Of a stretch of DNA of 35,167 nucleotides, positions 7,209 to 15,523 are shown one piece after another. Numbering within the stretch: the stretch's first letter is position 1; every line of letters starts with the position of its first letter. The notes beneath the pieces are model-generated. The model saw only the letters and a program-made list of their open reading frames with translations, was not told the origin of the DNA and searched no databases. A program made the translations under genes and the position numbers. Source of the stretch: DATLFI01 sp035524895 (GTDB lineage: Bacteria > Acidobacteriota > Thermoanaerobaculia > Multivoradales > Multivoraceae); the NCBI GenBank assembly GCA_035524895.1, contig DATLFI010000082.1:1-35167 (forward strand), written 5' to 3'.

Positions 7209-8753
7209 TCAGCGATCGCTAGCCGATGTGCTCCGGCGCTGGGCCGCCGCTTCGGAGTTGTCGCGGGCTCGAGCCGGCCAGTACACAGGAGCGCTCTCGA
7301 TGACATCGCCGGTCGGTGTCAGATAGCGAGCCATTGCCGTCACGGACGAATTCGCTGGTTCCCATTGCACGCTGGCGCTGGCCAGGCTCTCTCCACGCTC
7401 CAGGAAGCGGAAGTACAGCCGCAGACGGCTCGCCTGGCGGAGCCCGGCGCGGCGGCCAGACCGATCGTAGAGCTGGAAGCGGTGGAAGCCCCCTGGCTCC
7501 ACGCGAAGGAAGGTCCCTCCTTCCAGGCTGAGCTCGACGACGTTGTGGTCCATCGTCGCCGCTGCTGTCGCGGCGCCCGGGTTTCCGACGGTGACCACAC
7601 CCACCGCTGCTTCGCCTCGTCGGCCGACCTCGAGAGACACGTCGAGCTCGAGCGATGTCCCCTCACCGCGCAGCACCCGAAGTACTTCGGCTGCCGGTAT
7701 TCCCAGCGCGTCGTCGGGCGACCGTAGGTGTCGCAGCACCATACCCTGGTACCTCGCGCCCGCGCTCTCGCGGAGAACGCGCAGGACCTGATCCAAGTGC
7801 CCCGCTGTAGGGCGAGACAGTCTCCAGCGCTCGCCGGGCAACGCGCTCACCCCAGCGCCAAGATCGGTGCGGGCCAAGAACTGCACCTCGAGGAGCTGGC
7901 GCACGTAGCCCTCGAACGAGAACGCTGGCTCGACCACCAGCTTCCGCGAGTAGAGCACTTCGAGCGGTAGCGAGGCTGCCCGTTCCCCGTGATGCGCCGG
8001 CGGCTCGAGCGAGCCGACGATCGAGACGCCCACGACATAGGGACGACCGAGCGCCTCCAGCCCGTTCAGGGCGGCGCGTAGGGAGTCGAGGTCCCACTGT
8101 GCGATCTCCGATGCGGCACCACCGTAGAGATGGCTGGTAAAGAAGTCCGCGCTCTCCGCTACCGAAAGGAGCGGCGCCGAGGCGACATCGACGAGCCATC
8201 GCGGGTCGAGGCCGATGCCCAGTGCGCGCCGCCCGCCGACACTGGAGCGCAGCCGCGAGAGGATGTTCGCATCCTCGGCGCGGAGCTCGTCCGCCTCGAG
8301 CACCATTGCGACCGCGCTGACCAGCGCTCCCGCCGCCTCGGCATCCGCCGCGGCGGCGATGACCTGTCCGGCGAGCGCGTCGACAGCCTCCTCGCGCAAG
8401 CCCCGCAGGTCAGACCAAGCTCCCCGCGTGACCAGCACGACGTTGGTGCCTCTAGGCACCGCACTGCCATCGCGCCGAACGAGTCGAGGTTTGCCTTCCG
8501 CGGGCTCCAACCTGCCCCACTCCACCCAGAACTGCGCGACGCCTTCTTGGGCGAGCGCACCGACGAGCGCCTCGTCGGGCAGTGGCGACGCGCCGTCCAG
8601 CCCCATCGCGGGTCCGAGATCGGGTCTGATCCGATCGGGGGTGCCCCCACAAGACCAGGCAACGAGAGCGAGACCAGCGACGTAGGCGCAGGCCCGCCAC
8701 GCCGAAGCTTGCCGAGAAACTGTAGACCGAGCGCGAACCGCAGGTCTCCACAT
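7209..8753 (-). CDS. Exported protein of unknown function, coupled to the histidine kinase
   Basis: The 514-residue product starts with a basic segment and a hydrophobic helix ending AWSCGG (Cys35). That is a signal peptide, possibly a lipoprotein signal, though Trp at -2 is unusual for a lipobox. Residues 60-330 look like an alpha/beta, perhaps TIM-barrel-like, fold with motifs FWVEWGRLEP, LGIGLDPRWLVD, FFTSHLYGG and GRPYVVGVSIVG. The arrangement faintly recalls DUF3142-type proteins, but I would not assign that family. The C-terminal part (about 355-490) is rich in beta-strand pattern. The ATG shares its A with the kinase stop codon (TGATG), a strong sign of translational coupling. A GTG one codon upstream is also possible. 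I infer a periplasmic or surface role tied to the kinase. Confidence 0.75.
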   Translation of the reverse strand: MWRPAVRARSTVSRQASAWRACAYVAGLALVAWSCGGTPDRIRPDLGPAMGLDGASPLPDEALVGALAQEGVAQFWVEWGRLEPAEGKPRLVRRDGSAVPRGTNVVLVTRGAWSDLRGLREEAVDALAGQVIAAAADAEAAGALVSAVAMVLEADELRAEDANILSRLRSSVGGRRALGIGLDPRWLVDVASAPLLSVAESADFFTSHLYGGAASEIAQWDLDSLRAALNGLEALGRPYVVGVSIVGSLEPPAHHGERAASLPLEVLYSRKLVVEPAFSFEGYVRQLLEVQFLARTDLGAGVSALPGERWRLSRPTAGHLDQVLRVLRESAGARYQGMVLRHLRSPDDALGIPAAEVLRVLRGEGTSLELDVSLEVGRRGEAAVGVVTVGNPGAATAAATMDHNVVELSLEGGTFLRVEPGGFHRFQLYDRSGRRAGLRQASRLRLYFRFLERGESLASASVQWEPANSSVTAMARYLTPTGDVIESAPVYWPARARDNSEAAAQRRSTSASDR

Positions 8754-11700
8754 CACTGCACACAGCCTCCCGCCGGCAGTCGAATCGTCACCCTGAGACC
8801 CCCGCCGGTCCGGTTCGCGGCGGTCACCGTTCCGCCATGCTGCTCGGCGATACGCAGTGTGATCGGCAACCCCAGCCCGGTGCCTCCTACGTGAGTCGAA
8901 AAGGTCGGCTCGAAGATCCGAGGCAACAAGCCGTCAGGCACTCCAGGACCTCTGTCGGCGACTTCGATCACCGCGCCTCCCTGCTCGCAGCTCACTCGCA
9001 CGTCGATCGGTCCCTCCGCGCCATGGGAGGCGTGGAGTGCGTTCTCGATCAGGTTGCGCACGGCCCGCACTACCAGGCGACGATCGAAGCGTAGCCGGAG
9101 TGGCGTCGCGGGCGCTTCGAGCCGGATCGTCACGCCGTCCGGAGGTGCCAGAGTGTAGCCCTCGACCACGCTCCCCACGGCCTCGACGAGGTCGCCGTCC
9201 GTCGGCTCGGCGCTCGGGATCTGGCTGTAGGTCGAGAAATCAGCCGCGGTGTCGCGCAGCTCGCTGACCTGGCCGAGGATGTTGTCGATGCAGCGCTCGA
9301 TGACCTCGTCGAGCCGCTCGGGCGCCTCCTGCCACACCCTGAGGAGATGCTCGGCCGACAGGCGGATCGGTGTCAGCGGGTTCTTGATCTCGTGAGCGAT
9401 GATGCGCGCCATCTGCGCCCACGCCTCGAGTCGCTGCCCGCGCAGGACCTCGGTGACGTCCTCGACCACCAAGAGCGCAGCGGGATCGCCGGGCCCCGGC
9501 ACCGGTACCCACACCATCGTCCACTCGCGTTCCTCCCCGTCGGCACCTGCGAAACGCGCGGTGCGCTGCTCGAGCAGCGGTGGGCGCCGTTCGAGCAGGC
9601 CGCGTAGCGGCTCGACGGGCTGCCTCATAGCGAGGCCATCGAGGCTGTCCCCGACTCTGCAGCCCAGCAGGTCTACTGCCTTGCGGTTGGACATCTGCAC
9701 CAAGGAATCCCGTCCGATCGAGACCACGGCCGAGGTGATGTTCGCCACTACGCTGTCGACCACCTGCTTCTCGCGCATGAGCCGTTCGCGGGCATCAGCG
9801 ATGCGCCGTGCCATGGCATCGATCGCCTCTACCAGGGCTGCTAGCTCGGGCTCGCTCGGGCGCAGGCCCAGAGAGGTCGCGCCCTCCGCAATCCGGCCGG
9901 TACCGCGCACGATCTGTGTCAACGGCGTCGTGAAACTGGCGGCGAGCCGTGACACCACCGCGATCAGGATCGCCAGCAACGCGGCGGTCACTGCAAGAGC
10001 CTGTTGCCGGAAGACCGCGAGCGTCTCGGTGACCTCCTCCTGCTGCGCGAGAAGCGGCACCGAAAGGAAGAGCCGTGCCGAGGCCGGCGCGCCACCCTCA
10101 CCAGGCAACCGGATCGACCGGTAGAGCTCGAGGTAGGACAAGTCCGCCGCGACGCGGTTGGTGCGCGCCACGGTGGCGTTCACGCCCGGATCGAGCGCCG
10201 AGTACACCTCGCCCGGAATACGTCGGGGCAAGATGCCGGCGGTGAACAGCTCGCGCTTGCTCGAGGCGTAGAGGTAGCCGCGCCAGTAGAGATTGACTTC
10301 GTGCGAGACCACCTGCGCCAGCCAGCTCAGCAGCGAGTCGTCGAGCTCGGTCTCGATCGAGAACCCAGGCTCCAGAGTGGGTAGGTAGTCGGAGAGGATG
10401 CGCTCCGCCGAGCGCAGAGCGTCGTCACCGTTCGCGCGCTGCTCTGCCCCGAGCCGCTGCTCGAAGGCACGCAGTAGGAACAGATTCAACAGTGCGAGCG
10501 GTAGCACCAGGAGCACCGTCGACACCAGCACCAACTTCCGGCTGTAAGAGCTGAGCCACCGCCCCAGCAGGCGCCGCGGCGCACTGCGCCCCAGTGCCAG
10601 AATCAGCGCCAGGCCGAGGAACGCGAGCAGGGCGAGCAGAACGGCTGTCGCATGCACGGCGGCCCAGCGCAACGTCTCCAAGGGACCGAGAGCCGGCGCT
10701 CTGAGCCGAATCATGAAGTTGGATCCGGGCACGAGTGGCGCAGGGCCTGCCACCCAGAAAGGCTCGCCGGGCACGCTCCAGCCGGTGAAGCCGCGCCGGT
10801 CTACGTGTTGGACCCTGACCGCCGGCGCGCTCGATCCACGCCAGGCGGAGGCCGAGCCCAGCTCGACGCGGATGCCGCTGCGCAAGCGCGTCAGAGCCAA
10901 GTCGTCCTCGTGGCCGCCCAGCAGGTCGCGAGTCAGCGTCGTGGCGTCGGCTCGATCTGGTGACCTGGCCTGACCAGCGGCCGGTACCCTCACAGGGAGA
11001 TACCAGAAGCGCACCTCCGCTCGGGGCTGGCCCTGGTCGACCAGCGTCACCGAGCCCGAGATAGCGTTCTCGGCCCACTGAGTCCCCGCCTCGGTAGCCG
11101 GCCAGCGACGCGGGTCGGTCGACAGGTCGGCCGTTTGCTCGTTCAGCGGCAGGCCGTACGCAAAGCTCGACAACGTCGCCTCGTCGTCCAGCACCAGGAG
11201 CGCCGAGGGGGCACCGTGTCGCGCCAGCGGCGACGCCAGCCAAAGAGCAAGAGCCAGATCCTGTGGTTCCTCGAGACGCTCGGGAGGTCCCAATGCGAGT
11301 CGGCCGAGGTCGGTAGCCGCGAGGAACGCGCTCACCTCCTGACCGAGGGCGCCGGATGCCACCTCTGCGCGGGCCGCGGCGACGACCGAGTCGAGGCTGG
11401 CGCGCAGGCTGGCGCGCAGGTTCGCGCGCTCGGCAACACCCCAGGCGATCCCCGAGACCAAGCCTCCCACGAGAGCGGTCGCGAACAGGCGCGAGGGTCG
11501 CGACAACCCGACCAGCGTGGAGACGAGCGCCGCGCTCGCAAGAACCAGCAGCACCGCTGCAGCAGCGGGATGCTCCAGCAAGGCTGCGGCTGCGGCTATC
11601 GCCGCGATACCCAGCAACCCCTGGGTCCTACGAGCGGCCCCAGGCCCTGGGACCGACGAATCACTGACGATCCAGAAGCCGGCTGCGAGCGCCGCGAACG

Positions 11701-12919
11701 AGCCCAGCCGGACGACCCACCCTTCGAGCGACACCCACAGCGATGCCCCGAGATCCGTGGGGCCGATCCATCGCTGGCTGGTCCAGGCGACGATGAGAGC
11801 CACGGTCGCCAGCGCTGCGGCGGCCATCGGTCGCTGCGTGTTCCCCGGAGCGCGCGCTCCTCCACGGGCAGCCAGGCCGGCGAGCGCGATCCCCATGCCT
11901 GCGATCGCCAGGGCGGGCCAACTCGTCCCCAAGCCGCGAAGGACCAGGAGCAAGGCGAGTGCAAGCGGCGGCAGCGCGTCGTTCCACAGAGACCACTCGC
12001 CGGCACTGGAGACCTCGCGCCAGCTCGCAGCTGTCGCGAGCGCCAGCGCCAGGACGAGCCAGACCCAGGTCACACGGGGGGCGCTCCCTGCCGGAGTCAT
12101 TTTCGCAGCGGCCGACAGCTCGTCGTCACGGACGCGCAGCACGGGCCCGCGTTCCGGCGCCAGGTCCCAGTAGATGCCCGACCGGCGCAAGCCAGCCGTT
12201 CGAGCGAAGTCACCCACCGACCACGACGGCGACCCATCGAATGCCGCACCGCGAGGTGGTCCGGAGCCGAAGGGCAGTGCCGTGGTGGCGAAGCTCCTCC
12301 CCACGACGACCCGGGCCGGCCGGCGGCTGTCGTCCAGAGGAGCGACGGCGTACAAGGTCACAGCGGCGTAGCTCGAGACCGAGTGCAGACCCAAGATCGG
12401 CAGCTCAGCCTCAGGAAGGTCATGCCGGAGTCCGTCCCCCGACCACGCGAGGGCTACGCCGTCGCGATCGAGCAGGAGCGCGGTGAGCCCGGTCGGTGTC
12501 CCGCTCCGCTTTCGCTCCTGATCGAGACGGCGAAACAGCTCGAGTCGCTCCGCGCCCCCCAACGGCATAGAGCCCAGCTTCTCCGCGAGGTCCCCAGCAC
12601 GATGCTCCAAATCATCGAGCGCGTTCGAGTAGGCGTGGAGAACCGCTCGCGCCGCTGCCTCCGGCCGTGCACGCCCTCGCTCGACGAGGAGCCGTGCGCC
12701 GGTCCAGACCGACAGACCAGCCAAAAGGATCGACAGGATGGCGAGCGATCGGTGATGGAGACGTCCCGCTGCCGCCGCCGCGGCAGCGGCAGCGACGGGC
12801 CACACCACCATGGGCGCCCATGGCCACCACATCGCCGCTGCACAGCAGGCAAGGAGCCACCAGGCCGGCGCCGCCCATCTCGTGCCGAGCAGGCGCGGCG
12901 GAGTAAAGTCACCGCTCAC
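8753..12919 (-). CDS. Large NtrY-like membrane sensor histidine kinase
   Basis: The 1388-residue protein is far larger than ordinary NtrY (roughly 700-750). It has two N-terminal membrane helices, an extracytoplasmic segment, a block of several more helices (about 280-500), a second large extracytoplasmic region, two helices near 780-840, a third extracytoplasmic region, and a last helix at about 974-996. Then come HAMP (about 997-1047), PAS (about 1048-1160), and the kinase core. His1176 in ARIIAHEIKNPLTP is the phosphorylation site. The N box is LIENALHAS (Asn1293), the G1 box DRGPGVP (Asp1322) and the G2 box GGTGLGLPI (1345-1353), so the kinase should be active. The start is GTG with a weak AGAGAAG upstream. 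No receiver-domain regulator lies in the window. The 101-base gap upstream separates it from the FHA-AAA+ gene. Confidence 0.92.
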   Translation of the reverse strand: MSGDFTPPRLLGTRWAAPAWWLLACCAAAMWWPWAPMVVWPVAAAAAAAAAGRLHHRSLAILSILLAGLSVWTGARLLVERGRARPEAAARAVLHAYSNALDDLEHRAGDLAEKLGSMPLGGAERLELFRRLDQERKRSGTPTGLTALLLDRDGVALAWSGDGLRHDLPEAELPILGLHSVSSYAAVTLYAVAPLDDSRRPARVVVGRSFATTALPFGSGPPRGAAFDGSPSWSVGDFARTAGLRRSGIYWDLAPERGPVLRVRDDELSAAAKMTPAGSAPRVTWVWLVLALALATAASWREVSSAGEWSLWNDALPPLALALLLVLRGLGTSWPALAIAGMGIALAGLAARGGARAPGNTQRPMAAAALATVALIVAWTSQRWIGPTDLGASLWVSLEGWVVRLGSFAALAAGFWIVSDSSVPGPGAARRTQGLLGIAAIAAAAALLEHPAAAAVLLVLASAALVSTLVGLSRPSRLFATALVGGLVSGIAWGVAERANLRASLRASLDSVVAAARAEVASGALGQEVSAFLAATDLGRLALGPPERLEEPQDLALALWLASPLARHGAPSALLVLDDEATLSSFAYGLPLNEQTADLSTDPRRWPATEAGTQWAENAISGSVTLVDQGQPRAEVRFWYLPVRVPAAGQARSPDRADATTLTRDLLGGHEDDLALTRLRSGIRVELGSASAWRGSSAPAVRVQHVDRRGFTGWSVPGEPFWVAGPAPLVPGSNFMIRLRAPALGPLETLRWAAVHATAVLLALLAFLGLALILALGRSAPRRLLGRWLSSYSRKLVLVSTVLLVLPLALLNLFLLRAFEQRLGAEQRANGDDALRSAERILSDYLPTLEPGFSIETELDDSLLSWLAQVVSHEVNLYWRGYLYASSKRELFTAGILPRRIPGEVYSALDPGVNATVARTNRVAADLSYLELYRSIRLPGEGGAPASARLFLSVPLLAQQEEVTETLAVFRQQALAVTAALLAILIAVVSRLAASFTTPLTQIVRGTGRIAEGATSLGLRPSEPELAALVEAIDAMARRIADARERLMREKQVVDSVVANITSAVVSIGRDSLVQMSNRKAVDLLGCRVGDSLDGLAMRQPVEPLRGLLERRPPLLEQRTARFAGADGEEREWTMVWVPVPGPGDPAALLVVEDVTEVLRGQRLEAWAQMARIIAHEIKNPLTPIRLSAEHLLRVWQEAPERLDEVIERCIDNILGQVSELRDTAADFSTYSQIPSAEPTDGDLVEAVGSVVEGYTLAPPDGVTIRLEAPATPLRLRFDRRLVVRAVRNLIENALHASHGAEGPIDVRVSCEQGGAVIEVADRGPGVPDGLLPRIFEPTFSTHVGGTGLGLPITLRIAEQHGGTVTAANRTGGGLRVTIRLPAGGCVQ

Positions 12920-13005
12920 TGCTTCTCTCGCTCGAGACCATGGCTCGCGCCGCCTTCGTGTCCCGGCGGCGCGCCCGTCGCCGGCGCGACAGTGGCGCCT
13001 GGCAA

Positions 13006-13017
13006 GTCACGAGTGAC
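13006..13017. repeat. Short inverted repeat between the regulator and kinase genes
   Basis: GTCAC-GA-GTGAC is a perfect 5-base inverted repeat, just after the regulator stop codon in the 101-base gap before the kinase start. It is the size of an operator half-site pair but could occur by chance. No promoter boxes were recognised beside it. Confidence 0.3.
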
Positions 13018-13020
13018 ACT

Positions 13021-14808
13021 TCACAAGTGGTAGCGCGACATCTTCTGGGCGAGGCCGTTCCGCGACAGACCAAGCAGCCTAGCGGCGTGAGCCTTGTTGC
13101 CGCTGGTGCGGCGGAGCGCTTCCTGGATCGCCGCCCGCTCGACGTTTGCCACCAGAGACGACAACTCGAGCTGCGAGCTCTCCTCGATCCGCGGTTCGGC
13201 GAGGCCGGCTTCGCGAATGTGAGCGGGCATCAGGTCGACGTCCATTGGCGACTGGTCGCGAGCCAGGTACACCATCTGCCGCACGGCGTTCTCCAGCTCG
13301 CGCAGGTTGCCCGGGAACGGGTACCGCGCGAGCGCGCTCAAGGCTCGCATCGTGATCCCGCGCACCCGCTTGCCGGTTTCGTGGCTGAAGCGGTTGACAT
13401 AGGTTTGTACCAGGATCGGTAGATCTTCCATGCGCTCGCGCAGTGGCGGCACCGGGAGCGAGAGCTGTCCGAGCCGATGCGCCAGGTCGGCACGGAAACG
13501 GCCGTGACTCACCAGCTCCAGCAGCGAGGAGCGGCTGCTGGCAACGATCCGCGGATCCACGGGGCGTCGCTCGCCTCCGGACGGCCCCTCGAGCTCCCCC
13601 GATCGCAGCACCCGAACCAACCGCGCTTGCAGCTCGAGGGGCAGCGTGTCGACGGAGTCGAGGAACAACGTGCCCTGTGCGGCCAGCAGCAGCTTCCCGT
13701 CACGGCGGAGAGGTTCCCGGCGGCCGGGGACCTCGGCGCCGAATAGATCTGCCTCGACCGCCTTGGCATCGGCACCGTCGCAGCTCGCCACGACGAACGG
13801 GCCGTCGCGCCTGGGGCCGGAGAGATGGAGTGTGCGTGCCACGAGCTCGCGGCCCGAACCTTCCTCCCCAAGAACGAGGACCTGGCAGGCGGCGTCCGCC
13901 GCAGCCCGCAGTCGATTCATCAGCTGGCCCGCCGCCGCGGAGGGCCCCACGATCAGGCCGGGCGCGAGAGTCAAGCCTCGCTGGCCGGCGTGACCTGGCA
14001 GGATTGGCTCGTAGCGTCCGACATGGTGGACCAGACCGAGCACGATCAGGTCCGCGATCACCGCCAGCCCGATCTCTGGCGTCCAGTCGTTGGGCTTGAA
14101 TCGGTCGAAGGCGAACAGCGCCAGATAGCGGCGGTCGAGCGCCGAGCTCGCGCGATAACACAGCCAGCACGGTGAGCCATCGACCTCGCACTCGACGTGA
14201 CCGATGGACCGGTTCGGTTGTGCCTGACGGCTCGCAGCCTCGAACAGCTTCTCTCCGGACGCCAGCCATCGCGGCCCGCTGACCACCGCGAGATGAACGG
14301 CCAAGGGTCGCTGCTCGCCGTGGAACAGGAAGCAGGCCCCGCCGCCGAAGTCCTCCAGCAGTGTTCGTAGCAGCGACTCGAGGCTGTCCGAGCTCTGGGC
14401 GTCGTTGAGCACCCAGTCGCTCAGCATCGAGAGCCTCTCCAGCAGAAGCTGGCGCGAGGGACGCGGTCGCGCCACATCGCCCGCCGCGTCCACTCGCTCC
14501 GCACCCGTCGCGGGCGTGTCCGGCCGCCGATCCTCGAGCAGGAGCGTGATCCGTCCCAGCCGAATCTCGTCCAGCACCTGGAGGCGCGCGGCGTCTGTGC
14601 TCTCGCCGTTCACCAGGATCGAGCCGTCGGCGCACACGTTCTCCAGCAGCACCGCGTCCGCGTTGCGTTCGAGCCGTGCGTGGAGAGCCGCCACCCCAGG
14701 AAAGGGCAGGCTGATATCGCACTCCGACGAAGACCCTAGCGTCGACAGCCGCCGCGAGAGCGGAAAGCGTTGGACCTCGTTCGGCAAGTACGCCACCAAC
14801 TGCAGCAC
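13021..14808 (-). CDS. FHA-GAF-AAA+-Fis regulator with degenerate ATPase motifs
   Basis: The 595-residue protein is built like a bacterial enhancer-binding protein. It has an FHA phosphothreonine-binding domain (about 22-92; LGSSSECDISL, ending in a DGSILVNGE strand), a GAF-like domain (about 120-265), an AAA+ domain (about 285-515) and a Fis-type helix-turn-helix (about 552-595; NKAHAARLLGLSRNGL). The AAA+ domain keeps FRADLAHRL, LPVPPLRER and PFPGNLRELENAV. Three key features are altered. Walker A reads GEEGSGRE, with Arg320 for Lys. Walker B reads GTLFLDSVD, with Ser385 for Glu. The GAFTGA loop expected after LFG (355-357) is absent, replaced by PGRREPL. Classic sigma54 activation is therefore unlikely. 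The start is GTG with no evident ribosome-binding site, 22 bases after cmk. Confidence 0.9.
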   Translation of the reverse strand: MLQLVAYLPNEVQRFPLSRRLSTLGSSSECDISLPFPGVAALHARLERNADAVLLENVCADGSILVNGESTDAARLQVLDEIRLGRITLLLEDRRPDTPATGAERVDAAGDVARPRPSRQLLLERLSMLSDWVLNDAQSSDSLESLLRTLLEDFGGGACFLFHGEQRPLAVHLAVVSGPRWLASGEKLFEAASRQAQPNRSIGHVECEVDGSPCWLCYRASSALDRRYLALFAFDRFKPNDWTPEIGLAVIADLIVLGLVHHVGRYEPILPGHAGQRGLTLAPGLIVGPSAAAGQLMNRLRAAADAACQVLVLGEEGSGRELVARTLHLSGPRRDGPFVVASCDGADAKAVEADLFGAEVPGRREPLRRDGKLLLAAQGTLFLDSVDTLPLELQARLVRVLRSGELEGPSGGERRPVDPRIVASSRSSLLELVSHGRFRADLAHRLGQLSLPVPPLRERMEDLPILVQTYVNRFSHETGKRVRGITMRALSALARYPFPGNLRELENAVRQMVYLARDQSPMDVDLMPAHIREAGLAEPRIEESSQLELSSLVANVERAAIQEALRRTSGNKAHAARLLGLSRNGLAQKMSRYHL

Positions 14809-14830
14809 CGATGCAGTGTAGCCCAGGGCC

Positions 14831-15523
14831 TCATGCGTCGTTACGGCCGGCCCCCCACCGCGAGATCTCGGCGACCATGCAGTCGACGACCTCGTCGGGG
14901 GTGAGCTCGGCGGTGTCGATCAGGACGTGGCTCGGGTCTCGCTGGAGCGGCGAGTCCGTGCGCTCGCGATCCTGGCGATCACGAGCGTCGAGCTCTCTCT
15001 GCACCACGGCCAGGGGAGCGGCATCCCCGCGCTGTGAGAGCTCGCGGTGGCGCCGCGTGGCGCGCACGCGCGGGTCGGCGTCCAGAAAGAACTTGAACGG
15101 TGTGCTGGGCACCACCACGGTTCCGATGTCACGCCCTTCGAGGACGCCTCCGTGCGTGGCGGCGAAGGCACGCTGCAGCTCGACCATACGGCGGCGCACA
15201 CCCGGATAGATAGAAATGCGCGAGGTCGCGCGAGAGACCTCGGGTGTACGGATCGAGTCCCCCACCGGCACTCCCTCCAGCAAGAGCTCCGGGGCCGAGC
15301 CGGCGCGGGAACGCAGCTCGACGTTGGCGCGCCCCAACAGGTCCTCGACACGCTCGCGATCCTCGAGGTCGAGTCCCTCGCGCACTGCGACCAACCCGAG
15401 GCATCGATACATCGCGCCCGTGTCGAGGTACGGAACTCCGAGCCGCAGGGCAAGGCTCCGTGCCGCAGTGCTCTTGCCCACTCCTGCGGGGCCGTCGATC
15501 GCGACGACCAGGTGGCCGCTCAT
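14831..15523 (-). CDS. cmk: Cytidylate kinase
   Basis: Cmk phosphorylates CMP and dCMP with ATP, feeding pyrimidine nucleotide synthesis. The 230-residue product has the P-loop GPAGVGKST at 11-19, the family segment YLDTGAMYR, the CMP-binding and lid segments GRDIGTVVVP and RRHREL, and the sequence DRQDRERTDSPL that is characteristic of Cmk. Its ATG overlaps the stop of the upstream pseudouridine synthase in an ATGA arrangement. The order scpA, scpB, rluB-type, cmk is a well-known bacterial gene cluster. An open frame extends upstream of 15523, but it runs through the neighbouring gene and shows no Cmk sequence. Confidence 0.96.
   Translation of the reverse strand: MSGHLVVAIDGPAGVGKSTAARSLALRLGVPYLDTGAMYRCLGLVAVREGLDLEDRERVEDLLGRANVELRSRAGSAPELLLEGVPVGDSIRTPEVSRATSRISIYPGVRRRMVELQRAFAATHGGVLEGRDIGTVVVPSTPFKFFLDADPRVRATRRHRELSQRGDAAPLAVVQRELDARDRQDRERTDSPLQRDPSHVLIDTAELTPDEVVDCMVAEISRWGAGRNDA

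Noticed and set aside
12920..13020. A sigma54-type -24/-12 promoter in front of the kinase gene
   Set aside because: GG and GC pairs are present, but no copy has the required 10-base spacing with a TGGC...TTGC context.
11135..13033. A 632-residue open frame on the plus strand opposite the histidine kinase gene
   Set aside because: It is Arg/Gln/Pro/Gly-rich with no domain pattern and lies wholly against a gene with clear kinase motifs. It is a GC-rich shadow frame.
13485..13900. Reading the AAA+ regulator as an ordinary sigma54 activator
   Set aside because: Walker A Lys, Walker B Glu and the GAFTGA loop are all missing, so the standard function cannot be assumed.
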